Origin: Prosthecobacter sp. SYSU 5D2
GTDB lineage: Bacteria; Verrucomicrobiota; Verrucomicrobiia; Verrucomicrobiales; Verrucomicrobiaceae
DNA: 64,000 nucleotides
Assembly (NCBI RefSeq): GCF_039655865.1
Contig: NZ_JBBYXL010000002.1
Span: forward strand, 372,001-436,000
Reading direction: 5' to 3'
The translations under genes were made by a program, and so were the position numbers. Below are positions 36,137 to 46,580 of this stretch, piece by piece (within the stretch, counting starts at the first letter, position 1; the number at the start of each line of letters is the position of its first letter). A model generated the notes under the pieces. It saw nothing but the letters and a program-made list of their open reading frames with translations, was not told the DNA's origin and did no database searches.

Positions 36137-39100
36137 TTACTTGGTGACCATTTCGTCCAGGTTGAGCAGGAGGTTGGCGACGAGGGTCCAGGCGGCGAGC
36201 TCGGCGGGATCGAGGGAGGGGTCGGGTTTGGATTCGCCGTAGGTGATGGCGAGTTGGGCCTCCTCGGGGCGGGCTTGGTAATCGGTCAGATGGTGGTCCA
36301 GGGCCTGGCGGATGATCTCGGCTTCCTGGGCGCTAGGGTAGCGGCCGGTGGTGCTGCGGAAGGCGCGGGTGATGCGGGAATCGGCGTTTTTTTCTTGAAG
36401 CAAAAGTTGTTGGGCGAAGTTGCGGGCGGCTTCGAAGTATTGTACGTCGTTCATCAGGTTGAGGGCCTGAAGGGGGGTGTTGCTGCGCTCGCGGCGGAGG
36501 CAGTAGGACTCGCGGTTGGGCGCGTCAAAATTGGTCATGCCGGGAGGCGGTGCGGTGCGCTTCCAGAAGGTGTAAAGGCTGCGGCGGTAGAGGGATTCGC
36601 CGGTGTCCTGGACGTAGTTGCGGGTGTTGCTGCCGCCGAAGCCGACGGGCTCCCAGATGTTTTCGGGCTGGTAGGGGCGCACGCCTTTGCCGCCAATTTT
36701 GGGACTGAGCAGGCCGCTGACGAAGAGGGCGCTGTCGCGGACGACTTCGGCATCGGCACGGAAGCGGGGGCCACGGGCGAGCAGGCGGTTTTCAGGATCT
36801 TTTTGCAGGCTGGCGGGGGTGAATTCGGCGCTCTGGCGGTAAGTGTGGGAGGTGACGATCTGCTGGACAAAGGCCTTGGTGTCCCAGCCCATTTCGCGAT
36901 AGGTGACGGCCAGCCAGTCGAGCAATTCCGGATGGCTGGGCGGCTCGCCCTGGGAGCCGAAGTCGTTGGTGGTCTTGACAAGGCCGGTGCCGAAAAACTG
37001 CTGCCAGAGGCGGTTGACGATGACCCGGGAGGTGAGGGGATGGTCCGGGGAGACGAGCCAGTTGGCGAGGTCCAGGCGGCTGGGATTTCCGGCATTGGGC
37101 AGGGGCGGGAAGATGGCGGGGGTGCCCCGGCTGACTTTCTCGCCGGGCTGGTCGTAGAGGCCGCGATCCATGATGAAACTTTCCCGTGGCTCGGGCAGGT
37201 CGGCCATGATGAAGGTGGCGGGAATGATGTCCTCCAGGGCCTTGCGTTTGGACTCGAGGGCGAGCTTCTGGCCGCGGACGCCATTGACGATTTCGCGGGC
37301 GCCCTGGTATTCGTTTTCAAACCACCAGTCTTTGACGCTTTTGGTTTCGGCCTCGGTCCATTCGGCGGCTTTTTTGCCCCGGACGATGAGTTGCAAATCC
37401 TGCGGGAGGGCGGCGACGCGCTTGCCCTGATTCTTTTGCACCCAGAGGCTCCAGGACCATTGGACATCCTTGGCGGGGTCCACGCGGGAGCTCATGCTGA
37501 GACGGTCCCAGGTGACGGTGCCGCCGAACTGGGTGAAGGCGTAACCGGTGACTTTCATGCCCGGCTTGAGGCCGATTTTTTCAATGGGGATGTCGAGCTT
37601 GACCCACTCGCCGGTTTTGGGCAGAGCGCCCATTTTGACCCGCTCGGGGGTGCGGACTTTGCCAAAGGGGATGGCCCCTTCCTCTCCCCAGAAGGCGCGG
37701 TGGTTCCAGCCGCCGACGTGGAACTGGAGCATGATGGAGGAAGGCGGATTTTTGGGATCCAGGAAGCAGTGGGCGGTGAGGCGGCCATTGGCGGGCACAT
37801 CAAAGGTGGCTCCGCCGCTGAAAAAATCCTGGGCGACAGCGGTGGCGGTGCGCTGGATGGCGGTCTCGCCGCTGAAAACGGGGCCGTCTTTTTTGCTGAC
37901 GAAGGTGGTGGGGGCACCGCCGGCCCCATTGACGGTGACGCCGGCAGGGAAGCTGTCCTCAAACCAGACGACCTCGCTGTTTTGCACCGGGGGAGGCGGG
38001 GTGAGGGTGGCGGGATCGGTGTACTCGATCTTGGCGATGGCGGCTTTGATTTCGGCCTGCTTGGCGGTGATCTGCTGGTCGAGGCTGGCGAGCTCGGCCT
38101 TCTGCTCCGGCGTGGAGAGGCGGAGGATGGGCGGGGTGAGGAGGATGTTGCCGTCCATGGCGGGATCTGCCGCGCTGTTGAAGAAGGCATACATGGAATA
38201 GAATTCCTTCTGGCTGATGGGATCAAACTTGTGGTCGTGGCAGACTGCGCAACCTGCTGTTAGGCCCATCCAGACGGCGACGGTGGTATCCGTGCGGTCC
38301 ACGGCGTAACGGAAGACGAATTCCTCGGCGATAGAGCCGCCCTCGCTGGTGGTGACGTTGCAGCGGTTGAAGCCGGAGGCGATCTGCTGGTCCACGGTGG
38401 CATTGGGCAGGAGGTCCCCGGCGAGCTGCCAGCGGGTGAACTCATCAAAGGGAAGGTTGTCATTGAAGGCGCGGACGACCCAGTCGCGGTAGGGCCACAT
38501 GCTGCGTTCATTGTCCAGGTGCAGGCCGTGGGTATCGGCATAACGGGCGGCATCCAGCCAGTAGCGGCCCATGTGCTCGCCATAGCGGGTGGATTTTAAC
38601 AGACGGGCGACGACTTTTTCATAGGCATCCGGGGCGGTATCCGCCAGGTAGGCATCCACTTCTTCGACGGTGGGCGGCAGGCCGGTGAGGTCCAGGGTGA
38701 CGCGGCGAATGAGGGTTTCTTTGGAAGCCTCCGGGGAGGGGGTGAGGCCTTCGCTCTTCAGGCGGTCCTGGATGAAGGCATCGATGGGATTGCGAACGAG
38801 GGGGCTTTTGATGTCCGGCGTGGCGGCCTTGACGGGTTTTTCAAAGGCCCAGTGGTTTTTATACTTCGCGCCTTCTTTGATCCAGCGCTGGAGGATCTCG
38901 GCCTGTGCGGGAGTGATCTTTTTATGCGACTCCGGCGGGGGCATGATGTCGTCCTCATCTTTGGAAAGGATGCGGGTGATGATGCTGCTGGCGGCGGGGT
39001 CGCCTGGCTTGACGGGCTGGATGCCGTCGATGGCCTGGTAGGCTCCCTCCGGGGTGTCGAGCCGGAGGTCGGCCTTGCGTTTGCTGGCATCGAAGCCGTG

Positions 39101-39220
39101 GCAGGCGAAGCAGTTGTCGCTGAGAATGGGCCGGATGTCCCGGTTGAAATCCAGCGGGGCGGCGGCGCTCGCGGCCTGGGCGGCGAACACGGAAAAGGCG
39201 ATGACGAAAAGGGTGCGCAT
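36137..39220 (-). CDS. planctomycete-type cytochrome protein with inserted jelly-roll domain (PSCyt1-DUF1549-DUF1553)
   Basis: A 1027-residue exported protein with signal peptide [19 protein letters not shown]. PSCyt1 has the heme motif CFACHG and the MPPPESHK segment; DUF1549 has [32 protein letters not shown] and CAVCHDH; DUF1553 has [18 protein letters not shown] and [16 protein letters not shown]. Between DUF1549 and DUF1553 sits a region of about 200 residues (about 420-610) of beta-strand type ([24 protein letters not shown]) resembling a LamG/CBM jelly roll. No DUF1501 partner is adjacent, unlike the copy at 27859. It is a single-gene unit between hrpA and the divergent glpK. Confidence 0.9.
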   Translation of the reverse strand: MRTLFVIAFSVFAAQAASAAAPLDFNRDIRPILSDNCFACHGFDASKRKADLRLDTPEGAYQAIDGIQPVKPGDPAASSIITRILSKDEDDIMPPPESHKKITPAQAEILQRWIKEGAKYKNHWAFEKPVKAATPDIKSPLVRNPIDAFIQDRLKSEGLTPSPEASKETLIRRVTLDLTGLPPTVEEVDAYLADTAPDAYEKVVARLLKSTRYGEHMGRYWLDAARYADTHGLHLDNERSMWPYRDWVVRAFNDNLPFDEFTRWQLAGDLLPNATVDQQIASGFNRCNVTTSEGGSIAEEFVFRYAVDRTDTTVAVWMGLTAGCAVCHDHKFDPISQKEFYSMYAFFNSAADPAMDGNILLTPPILRLSTPEQKAELASLDQQITAKQAEIKAAIAKIEYTDPATLTPPPPVQNSEVVWFEDSFPAGVTVNGAGGAPTTFVSKKDGPVFSGETAIQRTATAVAQDFFSGGATFDVPANGRLTAHCFLDPKNPPSSIMLQFHVGGWNHRAFWGEEGAIPFGKVRTPERVKMGALPKTGEWVKLDIPIEKIGLKPGMKVTGYAFTQFGGTVTWDRLSMSSRVDPAKDVQWSWSLWVQKNQGKRVAALPQDLQLIVRGKKAAEWTEAETKSVKDWWFENEYQGAREIVNGVRGQKLALESKRKALEDIIPATFIMADLPEPRESFIMDRGLYDQPGEKVSRGTPAIFPPLPNAGNPSRLDLANWLVSPDHPLTSRVIVNRLWQQFFGTGLVKTTNDFGSQGEPPSHPELLDWLAVTYREMGWDTKAFVQQIVTSHTYRQSAEFTPASLQKDPENRLLARGPRFRADAEVVRDSALFVSGLLSPKIGGKGVRPYQPENIWEPVGFGGSNTRNYVQDTGESLYRRSLYTFWKRTAPPPGMTNFDAPNRESYCLRRERSNTPLQALNLMNDVQYFEAARNFAQQLLLQEKNADSRITRAFRSTTGRYPSAQEAEIIRQALDHHLTDYQARPEEAQLAITYGESKPDPSLDPAELAAWTLVANLLLNLDEMVTK

Positions 39221-39355
39221 CAGAAGGGAGTATAACGTCAGGGAGGGGAGGGGGTTATCATGGGGGGCGGGGATTGGGGGGCGGATCCGATCTTCTGGTT
39301 TGTCTTATTCGATGGGGGGAAGCTGGGGGTGGGGGATAGGGGGACTTTTTTTTGG

Positions 39356-39388
39356 ACAGGATTACAGGATTGGCAGGATTGACAGGAT
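39356..39388. repeat. short tandem ACAGGATT-type repeat
   Basis: Two exact ACAGGATT units (39356-39371) are followed by two diverged ones, GGCAGGATT and GACAGGAT. It is the reverse complement of the AATCCTG repeats at 62756-62787. The rest of the 277-nt gap 39221-39497 is G-rich, holds no gene that I can support, and must contain the promoters of the divergent genes. Confidence 0.6.
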
Positions 39389-39497
39389 GGGGGGACTGAA
39401 GGCGGGGAGTATTAAGGTCTTGAACAAGGTTGGGATGAAGATTTTGGCGGGGTCATTTCGGGCTGGTCAATTCTTGGGGGATGTGAAGAATCGGGGG

Positions 39498-40976
39498 ATG
39501 AAATACATCCTCGCGCTTGACCAAGGGACGACCAGCAGCCGCAGCATTCTTTTTGATCAAACGGGCAAGGTGGTGGCGACGGCGCAGAAGGAGTTTACGC
39601 AGCATTATCCGCAGCCGGGGTGGGTGGAGCATGATGCGGGGGAGATCTGGAGCACGCAGCTCAAGACCATCAAAGAGGTGCTGAAAAAGGCGAAGGCGAC
39701 GGGCAAGGACATCGCGGGGATCGGCATCACGAACCAGCGGGAGACGACGGTGGCGTGGAACAAGACGACGGGGAAGGCGGTGGGGAAGGCCATCGTGTGG
39801 CAGGACCGGCGGACGGCGGCTTTCTGCGACCGGCTGAAGGCGAAGGGGGCGGAATCCATGATCCGGCACAAGACGGGGCTGGTGGTGGATGCGTACTTTT
39901 CGGCGACGAAGATGAACTGGATGCTGAAGCATGTGCCGGAAACGAAGGCGCTGGCGAAGAGCGGGGAGCTGGCCTTTGGCACGGTGGACTCCTGGCTGCT
40001 GTGGAACCTGACGGAGGGGCGGGTGCATGGCACGGATGTGAGCAATGCCTCCCGCACGATGCTCTATGACATCACCAAAGGAGCGTGGGATGCGGAGCTG
40101 ATGAAACTCTTCGGCGTGCCGAAGGAGACGCTGCCGAAGGTGATGGCGTCCAGCGGGGTGTTTGGGGAGACGTCGCTTTTTGGCAGCAGCATCCCGATCG
40201 CGGGGATCGCGGGGGATCAGCAGGCGGCGCTTTTTGGGCAAGTTTGTACGACGCCGGGGATGGTGAAGAACACGTATGGGACGGGCTGCTTCATGCTGAT
40301 GCACACGGGGACGAAGAGGATCGCCTCAGGCAACAATCTGCTGACGACGGTGGCGTGGCAGATCGGCGACGGGGAGCTGGAGTATGCGGTGGAGGGGAGC
40401 GTGTTCATCGCCGGGGCGGTGGTGCAGTGGCTGCGCGACGGGCTGGGGATCATCAAAAAATCCGCCGATGTGGAGGCTCTGGCCGCGCAGGTGGAGGACA
40501 GCGGCGGGGTGTATCTGGTGCCGGCCTTTGCCGGACTGGGCGCACCGCACTGGGATCAGTATGCACGCGGTCTGATGTGCGGCATCACGCGGGGCACGAC
40601 GAAGGCGCATATCGCCCGCGCGGCGCTGGAGGGGATCGCCTTTCAGGTGACGGACATCCTGCATGCGATGCAGGCGGATGCTGGGGTGAAGCTGCGCGAA
40701 TTGCGGGTGGACGGCGGGGCGAGCAATAACAATCTGATGATGCAGTTCCAGGCAGACCTGCTGGGCGTGCCAGTGGTGCGGCCGGTGGTGACGGAAACGA
40801 CGGCGCTGGGGGCGGCGTACCTGGCGGGGCTGGCGGTGGGCTACTGGAAGAACCAGGCGGAGATCGCCACGCAATGGAAGACGGAGCGTCGCTTTGAACC
40901 GGCGATGAAGGCAGCGCAGCGGAAGGGCTTGATGGCCGGATGGAACCGGGCGCTGGAGCGGACGAAGGGGGAGTGA
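39498..40976 (+). CDS. glpK: glycerol kinase GlpK
   Basis: From the ATG at 39498 a 492-residue FGGY kinase that phosphorylates glycerol to glycerol 3-phosphate. Motifs are [16 protein letters not shown] at the start, [31 protein letters not shown], the phosphate-binding [21 protein letters not shown] and [18 protein letters not shown]. The frame is open much further upstream, but that part overlaps the divergent cytochrome gene and shows no similarity to the family. No glpF, glpD or glpR lies next to it. A run of G precedes the ATG, and a double-hairpin repeat follows. Confidence 0.96.
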   Translation: MKYILALDQGTTSSRSILFDQTGKVVATAQKEFTQHYPQPGWVEHDAGEIWSTQLKTIKEVLKKAKATGKDIAGIGITNQRETTVAWNKTTGKAVGKAIVWQDRRTAAFCDRLKAKGAESMIRHKTGLVVDAYFSATKMNWMLKHVPETKALAKSGELAFGTVDSWLLWNLTEGRVHGTDVSNASRTMLYDITKGAWDAELMKLFGVPKETLPKVMASSGVFGETSLFGSSIPIAGIAGDQQAALFGQVCTTPGMVKNTYGTGCFMLMHTGTKRIASGNNLLTTVAWQIGDGELEYAVEGSVFIAGAVVQWLRDGLGIIKKSADVEALAAQVEDSGGVYLVPAFAGLGAPHWDQYARGLMCGITRGTTKAHIARAALEGIAFQVTDILHAMQADAGVKLRELRVDGGASNNNLMMQFQADLLGVPVVRPVVTETTALGAAYLAGLAVGYWKNQAEIATQWKTERRFEPAMKAAQRKGLMAGWNRALERTKGE

Positions 40977-40989
40977 GGGGGGCCTTTGA

Positions 40990-41038
40990 CCCAGGGTTCT
41001 TCGAACCCTGGGCTAGGGGATGCAAGCCCGTTGGGCTT
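40990..41038. repeat. double-hairpin repeat after glpK
   Basis: CCCAGGGTTC (40990-40999) pairs with GAACCCTGGG (41003-41012) around 3 nt, then AAGCCC (41024-41029) pairs with GGGCTT (41033-41038) around 3 nt. Both stems are perfect. The pair lies just after the glpK stop and could end transcription, but no T-run follows, and the layout looks like a dispersed REP-type element. Confidence 0.7.
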
Positions 41039-41067
41039 GGAGACGGGGGGGTGAGGTTGGGGTGGGA

Positions 41068-41091
41068 ACGAGGGGACGAGGGGACGAGGGG
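41068..41091. repeat. three tandem copies of ACGAGGGG
   Basis: Three perfect 8-bp units in the gap between glpK and the convergent YqeY gene. Probably a simple slippage repeat. Confidence 0.6.
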
Positions 41092-41130
41092 GGCGACGTG
41101 GATGGGTTGCCTGGCTCTTTGACGCTTTGA

Positions 41131-41583
41131 TTAACTGAGGCGCTTGGAGACTTCGGCGGAGAGGAGGCGGTTGTCGGCGCGGCCGGCGGCGCGTTCGCCG
41201 AGGACTTTCATGACGTTGCCCATGTCTTTTTTGGAGGTGGCGCCGAGCTCGAGGATGACGGTGTTGACGAGGGTTTCCATCTCGTCGGCGGTCATGGCGG
41301 CGGGGAGGTATTTTTCGAGGACGGCGATCTCGGCTTTTTCAGTGGCTGCGAGGTCGGGGCGGCCGCCGGCTTCATAGCTGGTGACGGAGTCCTGGCGTTT
41401 TTTGAGCTCTTTGCGGATGACGGCGATGGCCTCGGTGTCTTCGAGCTCGCCTTCGGCACCGTGTTTTTCAATGGCAGCGTATTTGATGGCGGACTTGAGG
41501 CCGCGGATGACGCTGAGGGCGACGGTGTCCTTCGCCTTCATGGCGGTTTTCATGTCTTCGGTGAGCTGCTGGGAGAGGGGCAT
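41131..41583 (-). CDS. GatB/YqeY domain protein
   Basis: From the ATG at 41583 a 150-residue protein (MPLSQQLTEDMKTAMKAKD); the frame can be opened 23 codons earlier, but that proline-rich part is not typical. Family motifs are TVALSVIRGLKSAIK, ELKKRQDSVTSYEAGGRPDLA, EIAVLEKYLP and KDMGNVMKVLGERAAGRAD. YqeY is related to the tRNA-binding tail of GatB; its exact role, perhaps in tRNA amidation, is not settled. It is a single-gene unit, with a pyrimidine-rich leader. Confidence 0.9.
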   Translation of the reverse strand: MPLSQQLTEDMKTAMKAKDTVALSVIRGLKSAIKYAAIEKHGAEGELEDTEAIAVIRKELKKRQDSVTSYEAGGRPDLAATEKAEIAVLEKYLPAAMTADEMETLVNTVILELGATSKKDMGNVMKVLGERAAGRADNRLLSAEVSKRLS

Positions 41584-41719
41584 AAAGGGAATGGTTGGTG
41601 CAGTGGGATTGTGGCGTGGGGCGGTGGGGTTGTCCAGGGGGATGGGTGGCAAAGAAAGACCCCCAGGCGCATGGGGATGCGCAAGGGGGCGGATTGTTGA
41701 GGCGGAAACCTGGGAACGG

Positions 41720-42685
41720 CTATTTCAAGGTGACCTTGATGCCGGGGATGGCGGCGGTGAGGTCTTTGACGGCGGCGGGGGTGGCCTGGGTCTGGAAAAG
41801 GGAGATGGTTTTGAGGGACTTGATGGAGGCGAGGTGCTTGACGCCTTTGTCGGTGACGGCGGTGCCGAAGAGGTTGAGGTGCTGGAGGTTTTTCAGGCCG
41901 GTGAGGGATACGAGGCCGGCATCGGTGACCTTTGTCTGGCGGATGTCAAGGGAGGCGAGGCGGGGGAACTGGGCGACGGTTTTCAGGGCGGCATCGGTGA
42001 TGACGGTGCGGCCGAGGTCGAGCTGGGCGATGTTTTCTTTGAGGGGAAGGAGGACGGCGACTTTTTCATCATCGCACTTGGAGACGCCGGTGAGGAAGTC
42101 GGCGCGGAGCAGCGGGCTGTCCATTTTGAGGGTGGCGAGCTGGGCACCGGCGGCTTTGGCTTTATCGATGGCGGCGGCATCGGCGGGTTTCAGGCCTTCT
42201 TGCAGTTTTGCATAGAAGACTTCATGCTCGCGGACTTTGACGGCAGCGGCTTTGGCGGCGTCCTCTTTGGGCGCACCTTCCATGTTGCCTTTCCAGCCGC
42301 CGAAATCGGCTCCGCTTTCGATCCATTCTTTGAGGAGCTGGACCTCGGTCTTGGTGAGGGGATCGCCTTTGGGGGGCATGAACATGTCGTCGTCCTCGGG
42401 GAGGGTGACGACTTCGTACATGTAGCTTTTGGCGAGGTCGCCAGGTACGAGGGAGGGGCCGCTTTCGGCACCTTTGAGCATGGCCCAGGCGGCATCGAGG
42501 CGGAGGTCGGCCTTGGGCTTTTTCATTTTGCCGTCCACCATTTTGGGGGCGCTGTGGCAGTCCAGGCATTTGGCCTCCAGGACGGGGAGGATCTGTTTTT
42601 CAAAGTCCACGGCGGCGTGCAAAGCGGGGGCGATGCCGGTGAGGGCGAGCGCAAAAAAAGGGAGGCGAAACGAAGCGGGAGACAT
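41720..42685 (-). CDS. exported PSCyt1-type cytochrome with leucine-rich repeats
   Basis: A 321-residue protein with signal peptide (ends ALHA, about residue 24). The planctomycete-type cytochrome domain (about 26-130) has the heme motif CLDCHS and the MFMPPKGDPLT segment with the distal methionine region. After a linker, about 120 residues form leucine-rich repeats of the T-D-A/K-G-L type (TDAALKTVAQFPRLASLDI, TDAGLVSLTGLKNLQHLNL, TDKGVKHLASIKSLKTISL). The combination is common in Planctomycetota/Verrucomicrobiota; LRRs may dock a partner protein. Periplasmic. It diverges from glgC. Confidence 0.88.
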   Translation of the reverse strand: MSPASFRLPFFALALTGIAPALHAAVDFEKQILPVLEAKCLDCHSAPKMVDGKMKKPKADLRLDAAWAMLKGAESGPSLVPGDLAKSYMYEVVTLPEDDDMFMPPKGDPLTKTEVQLLKEWIESGADFGGWKGNMEGAPKEDAAKAAAVKVREHEVFYAKLQEGLKPADAAAIDKAKAAGAQLATLKMDSPLLRADFLTGVSKCDDEKVAVLLPLKENIAQLDLGRTVITDAALKTVAQFPRLASLDIRQTKVTDAGLVSLTGLKNLQHLNLFGTAVTDKGVKHLASIKSLKTISLFQTQATPAAVKDLTAAIPGIKVTLK

Positions 42686-42814
42686 GCGGATTGGGGGTGG
42701 GTGTGTATGGTGCGCGAAGAAACTTTAGGAAACCTGCACCACCTGCGAGAGAAACGCTTGCCTCAGCGTCTTGTTTCAAGGAAAACTGCTTCAACCCTTA
42801 CTGATCCTGACCTC

Positions 42815-44113
42815 ATGCCCACACGAATCGAAACTGATGCCCTCCTGCGACGCTCCACCCTGGCCATCGTGATGGGCGGCGGGGCGGGAACCCGCCTGTT
42901 CCCGCTAACGAAGGACCGGGCGAAGCCGGCGGTGCCGCTGGCGGGGAAGTACCGCATCGTGGACATCCCGATCAGCAACTGCATCAATTCCGGTGTGCGG
43001 CAGGTGTATGTGCTGACGCAGTATAACAGTGCCTCGCTGAACCGGCACATCGCGCGGACGTATCAGTTTGATGAGTTTACGCGCGGGTTTATTGAGGTGC
43101 TGGCGGCGCAGCAGACGCCGCAGGGGGAGCGCTGGTACCAGGGGACGGCGGATGCGGTGCGGCAAAATTTGCGATACTTTTTGGAAGGGGATCATGAGTA
43201 TTTCCTGATCCTGAGCGGTGACCAGCTCTATAGGATGGACTTCCGCAAGGTGATGGACCAGCATTTGATGACTGGGGCGGAACTGACGATCGCGACGCTG
43301 CCGGTCAATGCGACGGATGCGACGAGCTTCGGCATCATGAAGGCGGATGCGACGGGCCGGATCCATGAATTTGTGGAGAAGCCGAAGGACCCTGCGGTTC
43401 TGGAAGACTTCCGCATGCCGGCGGAAACGCTGAAGGAACTGGGGCTGCCGGTGGATGAACCTGCCTACCAGGCCTCCATGGGGATTTACGTTTTCAACCG
43501 CAAAGCGCTGATCGAAAGCCTGGACAATGACTGCATGGACTTTGGCAAGCATATCATCCCGGCCGCGCTGAAGAACTACAAGGTGCACTCCTATAACTTC
43601 CAGGGCTACTGGGAGGACATCGGGACGATCCGCAGCTTTTTCCAGGCGAACCTGGACCTATGCAAGCTGGTGCCGCAGTATGACTTCTTTGATTCGTCGG
43701 CCCCGATCTTTACCCACGCCCGCTTCCTGCCGGCGACGAAGATTAATGGCGCGGTGATCCGCGAGGCGCTGATTTCAGACGGGTGCATCATTACGGATGC
43801 GCATGTGGAGACAGCGGTCATCGGCATCCGGTCCATTATCGAGACAGGCACGACCATCCGGGATACCGTCATCATGGGAGCGGACTATTATGCGGGGGCG
43901 GCAGGGACGGATCTGACCAAACCGGCACCCGGGATTGGCCGCAACTGCCGGATTGAAAAGGTCATCCTGGATAAAAACGTCCACGTTGGGGACAATGTGG
44001 TCATCACTCCTGAAGGGAAGCCGGAGAACATGGACAGCGAGCTGTTCTATATCCGCGATGGCATCGTGGTGATTCCGAAGGACACGGTGATTCCGGCGGG
44101 AACCTGGATTTAA
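42815..44113 (+). CDS. glgC: glucose-1-phosphate adenylyltransferase GlgC
   Basis: From the ATG at 42815 a 432-residue ADP-glucose pyrophosphorylase that makes ADP-glucose for glycogen synthesis. Motifs are MGGGAGTRLFPLTKDRAKPA, YRIVDIPISNCINSG, QGTADAVRQN, LSGDQLYRMD, FVEKPKDP, ASMGIYVF, YWEDIGTI and a left-handed beta-helix C-terminus with hexapeptide repeats (AHVETAVIG, IRSIIETGTTI). The C-terminal IPAGTWI is typical. Other glycogen genes are absent from the window. A long in-frame upstream extension overlaps the neighbouring gene and is not used. Confidence 0.96.
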   Translation: MPTRIETDALLRRSTLAIVMGGGAGTRLFPLTKDRAKPAVPLAGKYRIVDIPISNCINSGVRQVYVLTQYNSASLNRHIARTYQFDEFTRGFIEVLAAQQTPQGERWYQGTADAVRQNLRYFLEGDHEYFLILSGDQLYRMDFRKVMDQHLMTGAELTIATLPVNATDATSFGIMKADATGRIHEFVEKPKDPAVLEDFRMPAETLKELGLPVDEPAYQASMGIYVFNRKALIESLDNDCMDFGKHIIPAALKNYKVHSYNFQGYWEDIGTIRSFFQANLDLCKLVPQYDFFDSSAPIFTHARFLPATKINGAVIREALISDGCIITDAHVETAVIGIRSIIETGTTIRDTVIMGADYYAGAAGTDLTKPAPGIGRNCRIEKVILDKNVHVGDNVVITPEGKPENMDSELFYIRDGIVVIPKDTVIPAGTWI

Positions 44114-44126
44114 GACCTTCCGGAAA

Positions 44127-45596
44127 TCAGCGGCCCACCACCGCCGCCTCGCCGACCTCCCAGGATTTTCCGGCGGCGCGGACGGCAACGGCGCTGGCGT
44201 TGGCGGGCCAGGCGAGCTCCTTTTGGTCTTTGAAGGTGACTTCGACGGTTCGCCATTTGCCCTCAATCATGGCCTGGATGACCCACCAGCGGCTGTAGCC
44301 TTCCCAGCGGACGTCTTTGAAACCCCAGCGGAAGCGTTTGCCTTCGGCGAACTTTTCGATCAATGGGGCGGGCAGGGCGACGTTGCTGAGCCAGGGGCTG
44401 GCGGGCGGCAGGGCGTGGATGTTATAGGCGCGTTCCTTTGCATAAGTGCCGAGCTTGCCGAGATTTTTGTCCAGGGCGCCGAAGTTCCAGTGGAAGTGGC
44501 CGGGCGTCATGCGCAGGCCGCGCTCGCGCAATACGCTGATCTGTTTGAGGATCTCGCCTGCGTTGCGGTCGTCGCCGACTTTGCTGCTGTTCATGCCGGG
44601 CCAGATGTGGCGGCCGGCGGTGTTTTGCTCCAGCCACCAGTCGTAGTAGGTGGTGAAGCCGAGCTTGGGGCGGTCAATGGTCCAGTAGAGCTGCGGAGTG
44701 AGGTAGTCCACCCAGCCCTGCTGCAGCCACTTGCGGCTGTCGGCCCCGAGTTCCTCATAGGGGTCCAGGCCGCCGCCGGTGCCTTCGGGATGGTTGGGCC
44801 GCCAGAGGCCGAAGGGGCTGATGCCAAATTTGACGGTGCGTTTGATGCCCTTGATGCCGGTGTAGATGGCGCGGACGGTTTCGTCCACATTTTGACGGCG
44901 CCAGGCAGTCAGACTCTGGGTCATGCCGCCCAGCCCATTGTATTGGGCATAGGCGGCTGCGTCGTTAAAGGGAACCGGCTTTTTGTCCGCGCCGGTGATG
45001 GGATAGGGGTAGAAGTAGTCATCCATGTGGATGCCATCCACATCATAGCGGCGGGTCACGTCCAGGATCACATCCACGGCACGCTGGCGTACCTCCGGGA
45101 TGCCAGGGTTCATCCACCAGTCGCGGCCGTATTTGACGGTCCATTCGGGTTTGGTGCGGCGGATGTGGTCGGCGCTGGGGCTGTGCTTGTCCCCGGCGAG
45201 TGCGCGGTAGGGATTGAACCAGGCGTGCAGTTCCATGCCAAGGCGGTGCGCCTCCTGGATGGCGAATTCGAGAGGGTCCCATTTGGGGGAGGGGGGGAGG
45301 CTCATGAGGCCGCTGAGGTAGGGGGACCAAGGCTCGATGTTGGAATCGTAGAGCGCGTCCCCGGCAGGGCGGACCTGAAAGATGAGGCAGTTCAGGCCAT
45401 GGTCATGGGCGCTCTGGATGAGGCGCTGGAGCTGCTCTTTCTGTCGGGTGGCGGGGAGGCCGGGCTCGCTGGGCCAGTTGATGTTGTGGACAGTGGCGAT
45501 CCATGAACCCCGCAGCTCCCGCGCGGGAAGCGGGACCGTGGTTTGTGCCGGGGCCTGGAGAATGGAAAGAAGGAGCAAGGAAACGAGGAAGCGCAT
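44127..45596 (-). CDS. exported family 10-like glycoside hydrolase (GHL10/DUF187)
   Basis: From the ATG at 45596 a 489-residue protein with a signal peptide (MRFLVSLLLLSILQAPAQ). The GHL10 TIM-barrel pattern is clear: ELRGSWIATVHNINWPSEPG, LNCLIFQVRPAGDALYDS, GMELHAWFNPYRA, RYDVDGIHMDDYFYPYP, KFGISPFG, and DYLTPQLYW. The Asp pair in HMDDYF is the probable active site. Related proteins act on cell-wall or envelope polysaccharides (for example DigH, which cuts denuded peptidoglycan strands). About 60 residues at the C-terminus form a fibronectin-like strand region. The 13-nt gap to glgC is convergent. Confidence 0.88.
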   Translation of the reverse strand: MRFLVSLLLLSILQAPAQTTVPLPARELRGSWIATVHNINWPSEPGLPATRQKEQLQRLIQSAHDHGLNCLIFQVRPAGDALYDSNIEPWSPYLSGLMSLPPSPKWDPLEFAIQEAHRLGMELHAWFNPYRALAGDKHSPSADHIRRTKPEWTVKYGRDWWMNPGIPEVRQRAVDVILDVTRRYDVDGIHMDDYFYPYPITGADKKPVPFNDAAAYAQYNGLGGMTQSLTAWRRQNVDETVRAIYTGIKGIKRTVKFGISPFGLWRPNHPEGTGGGLDPYEELGADSRKWLQQGWVDYLTPQLYWTIDRPKLGFTTYYDWWLEQNTAGRHIWPGMNSSKVGDDRNAGEILKQISVLRERGLRMTPGHFHWNFGALDKNLGKLGTYAKERAYNIHALPPASPWLSNVALPAPLIEKFAEGKRFRWGFKDVRWEGYSRWWVIQAMIEGKWRTVEVTFKDQKELAWPANASAVAVRAAGKSWEVGEAAVVGR

Positions 45597-45764
45597 GGAA
45601 GGAAAGGGGCGGAAGGATTCGGGCGCACTGGGCAAAAGGGATGGCGGCTGTCAGATATCAGCTGCAGGCTGACTGGCTAAGCCCTTTCTTTACCACCAAA
45701 AAGGGTATTTCAGACGTATCATTTTGCGTGCCGTTATTCACAGTGCGTTATATACGTTCCCGCC

Positions 45765-46556
45765 ATGCCACCCAATTCCATCCATCGTCTGCTGCTATGC
45801 ACAGTGCCTGTGCTGGGCCTGCTGCTGGTGGGATGTGCGGGATATGAGGTGCCTGCTTTGGAGAAGCTGAAATCCCTGGAGACCAGCGATGACAACACGG
45901 CTGCTGCAAATGGTGCACAATTGGTAAGTTTAACATCCGGAGAGGGTGATCTGGCCCCTGGTACGGATACCTCTCCGGTGGACCTGGCATTCTTGCTGAC
46001 CATGGACTATGCGGAGGCCAAGACGATCTCCGGGCAGAGCCTGGACCTCGGCATCAACGGCCGTGTGGCGGCGGAGAACATTGAGGTAATCAAATCCGAC
46101 AAAGAGGGCCGTGCCCGGAAGGTACGTGCCACTGGTAAAGTGTACCTGGAAGCCGGAGCGGATGATTCAGCCAAGATTCTTTGCCAGGAGGCATTCATCA
46201 ATGGTGACGAAGCGGTGCTCCGGGGCAAGCCCATCCTGCAGCGTGGAGGCACGATCATTGAGGGTCTGGAAGACGATACGGTTTTTTATTTCCTGGGCAC
46301 ACGTCTGCGAGTCATTGGTAAACACCGTGTCACCAACCCCAATGCCATGCTGGCAACCGGACTGCCTGACCAGGGGCCGTGGACTGCGGGACCGAATCCG
46401 CTTTTGCCCGCCCTCAGTGAAAACAGTGTGCCCTTGAACATTCGGGAAGAGATGCAGAAGGCGGCTGAAGCGGAGGCGCTGATGCAAACGCAGCGCAATG
46501 AAGCCATGCAGCAGCCAGAGGGTGCTCCGGCACCTTGGGTGAAGCCGGGGGCGTGA
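45765..46556 (+). CDS. lipoprotein, possibly LptA/LptC-like
   Basis: A 263-residue lipoprotein with lipobox LLVGC (Cys about residue 24). The central part, LGINGRVAAENIEVIKSDKEG, then KVRATGKVYLEAGADDSAKI, EAFINGDEAVLRGKPILQRG and IIEGLEDDTVFYF, repeats the strand pattern of OstA/LptA-like proteins that carry lipopolysaccharide, but the match is by eye and weak. The tail is rich in Glu, Gln and Ala. It could belong to envelope biogenesis. It converges with the PSD1 gene, 22 nt apart. Confidence 0.6.
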   Translation: MPPNSIHRLLLCTVPVLGLLLVGCAGYEVPALEKLKSLETSDDNTAAANGAQLVSLTSGEGDLAPGTDTSPVDLAFLLTMDYAEAKTISGQSLDLGINGRVAAENIEVIKSDKEGRARKVRATGKVYLEAGADDSAKILCQEAFINGDEAVLRGKPILQRGGTIIEGLEDDTVFYFLGTRLRVIGKHRVTNPNAMLATGLPDQGPWTAGPNPLLPALSENSVPLNIREEMQKAAEAEALMQTQRNEAMQQPEGAPAPWVKPGA

Positions 46557-46580
46557 GAGGAATGCGCAGGCATTCGCCTC
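46557..46580. terminator. bidirectional hairpin between convergent genes
   Basis: GAGGAATGC (46557-46565) pairs with GCATT-CG-CCTC (46570-46580), 9 bp with a 2-nt bulge, loop GCAG. It fills the gap between the LptA-like lipoprotein gene and the convergent cytochrome gene. No long T-run on either strand. Confidence 0.4.

Noticed and set aside
39054-39497. N-terminal extension of glpK by 148 codons
   Set aside because: It overlaps the divergent cytochrome gene and the repeat region and resembles nothing in glycerol kinases, which start at [12 protein letters not shown].
41381-42814. N-terminal extension of glgC through the neighbouring minus-strand genes
   Set aside because: The extension is antisense to the YqeY and LRR-cytochrome genes; GlgC homology begins at the ATG at 42815.
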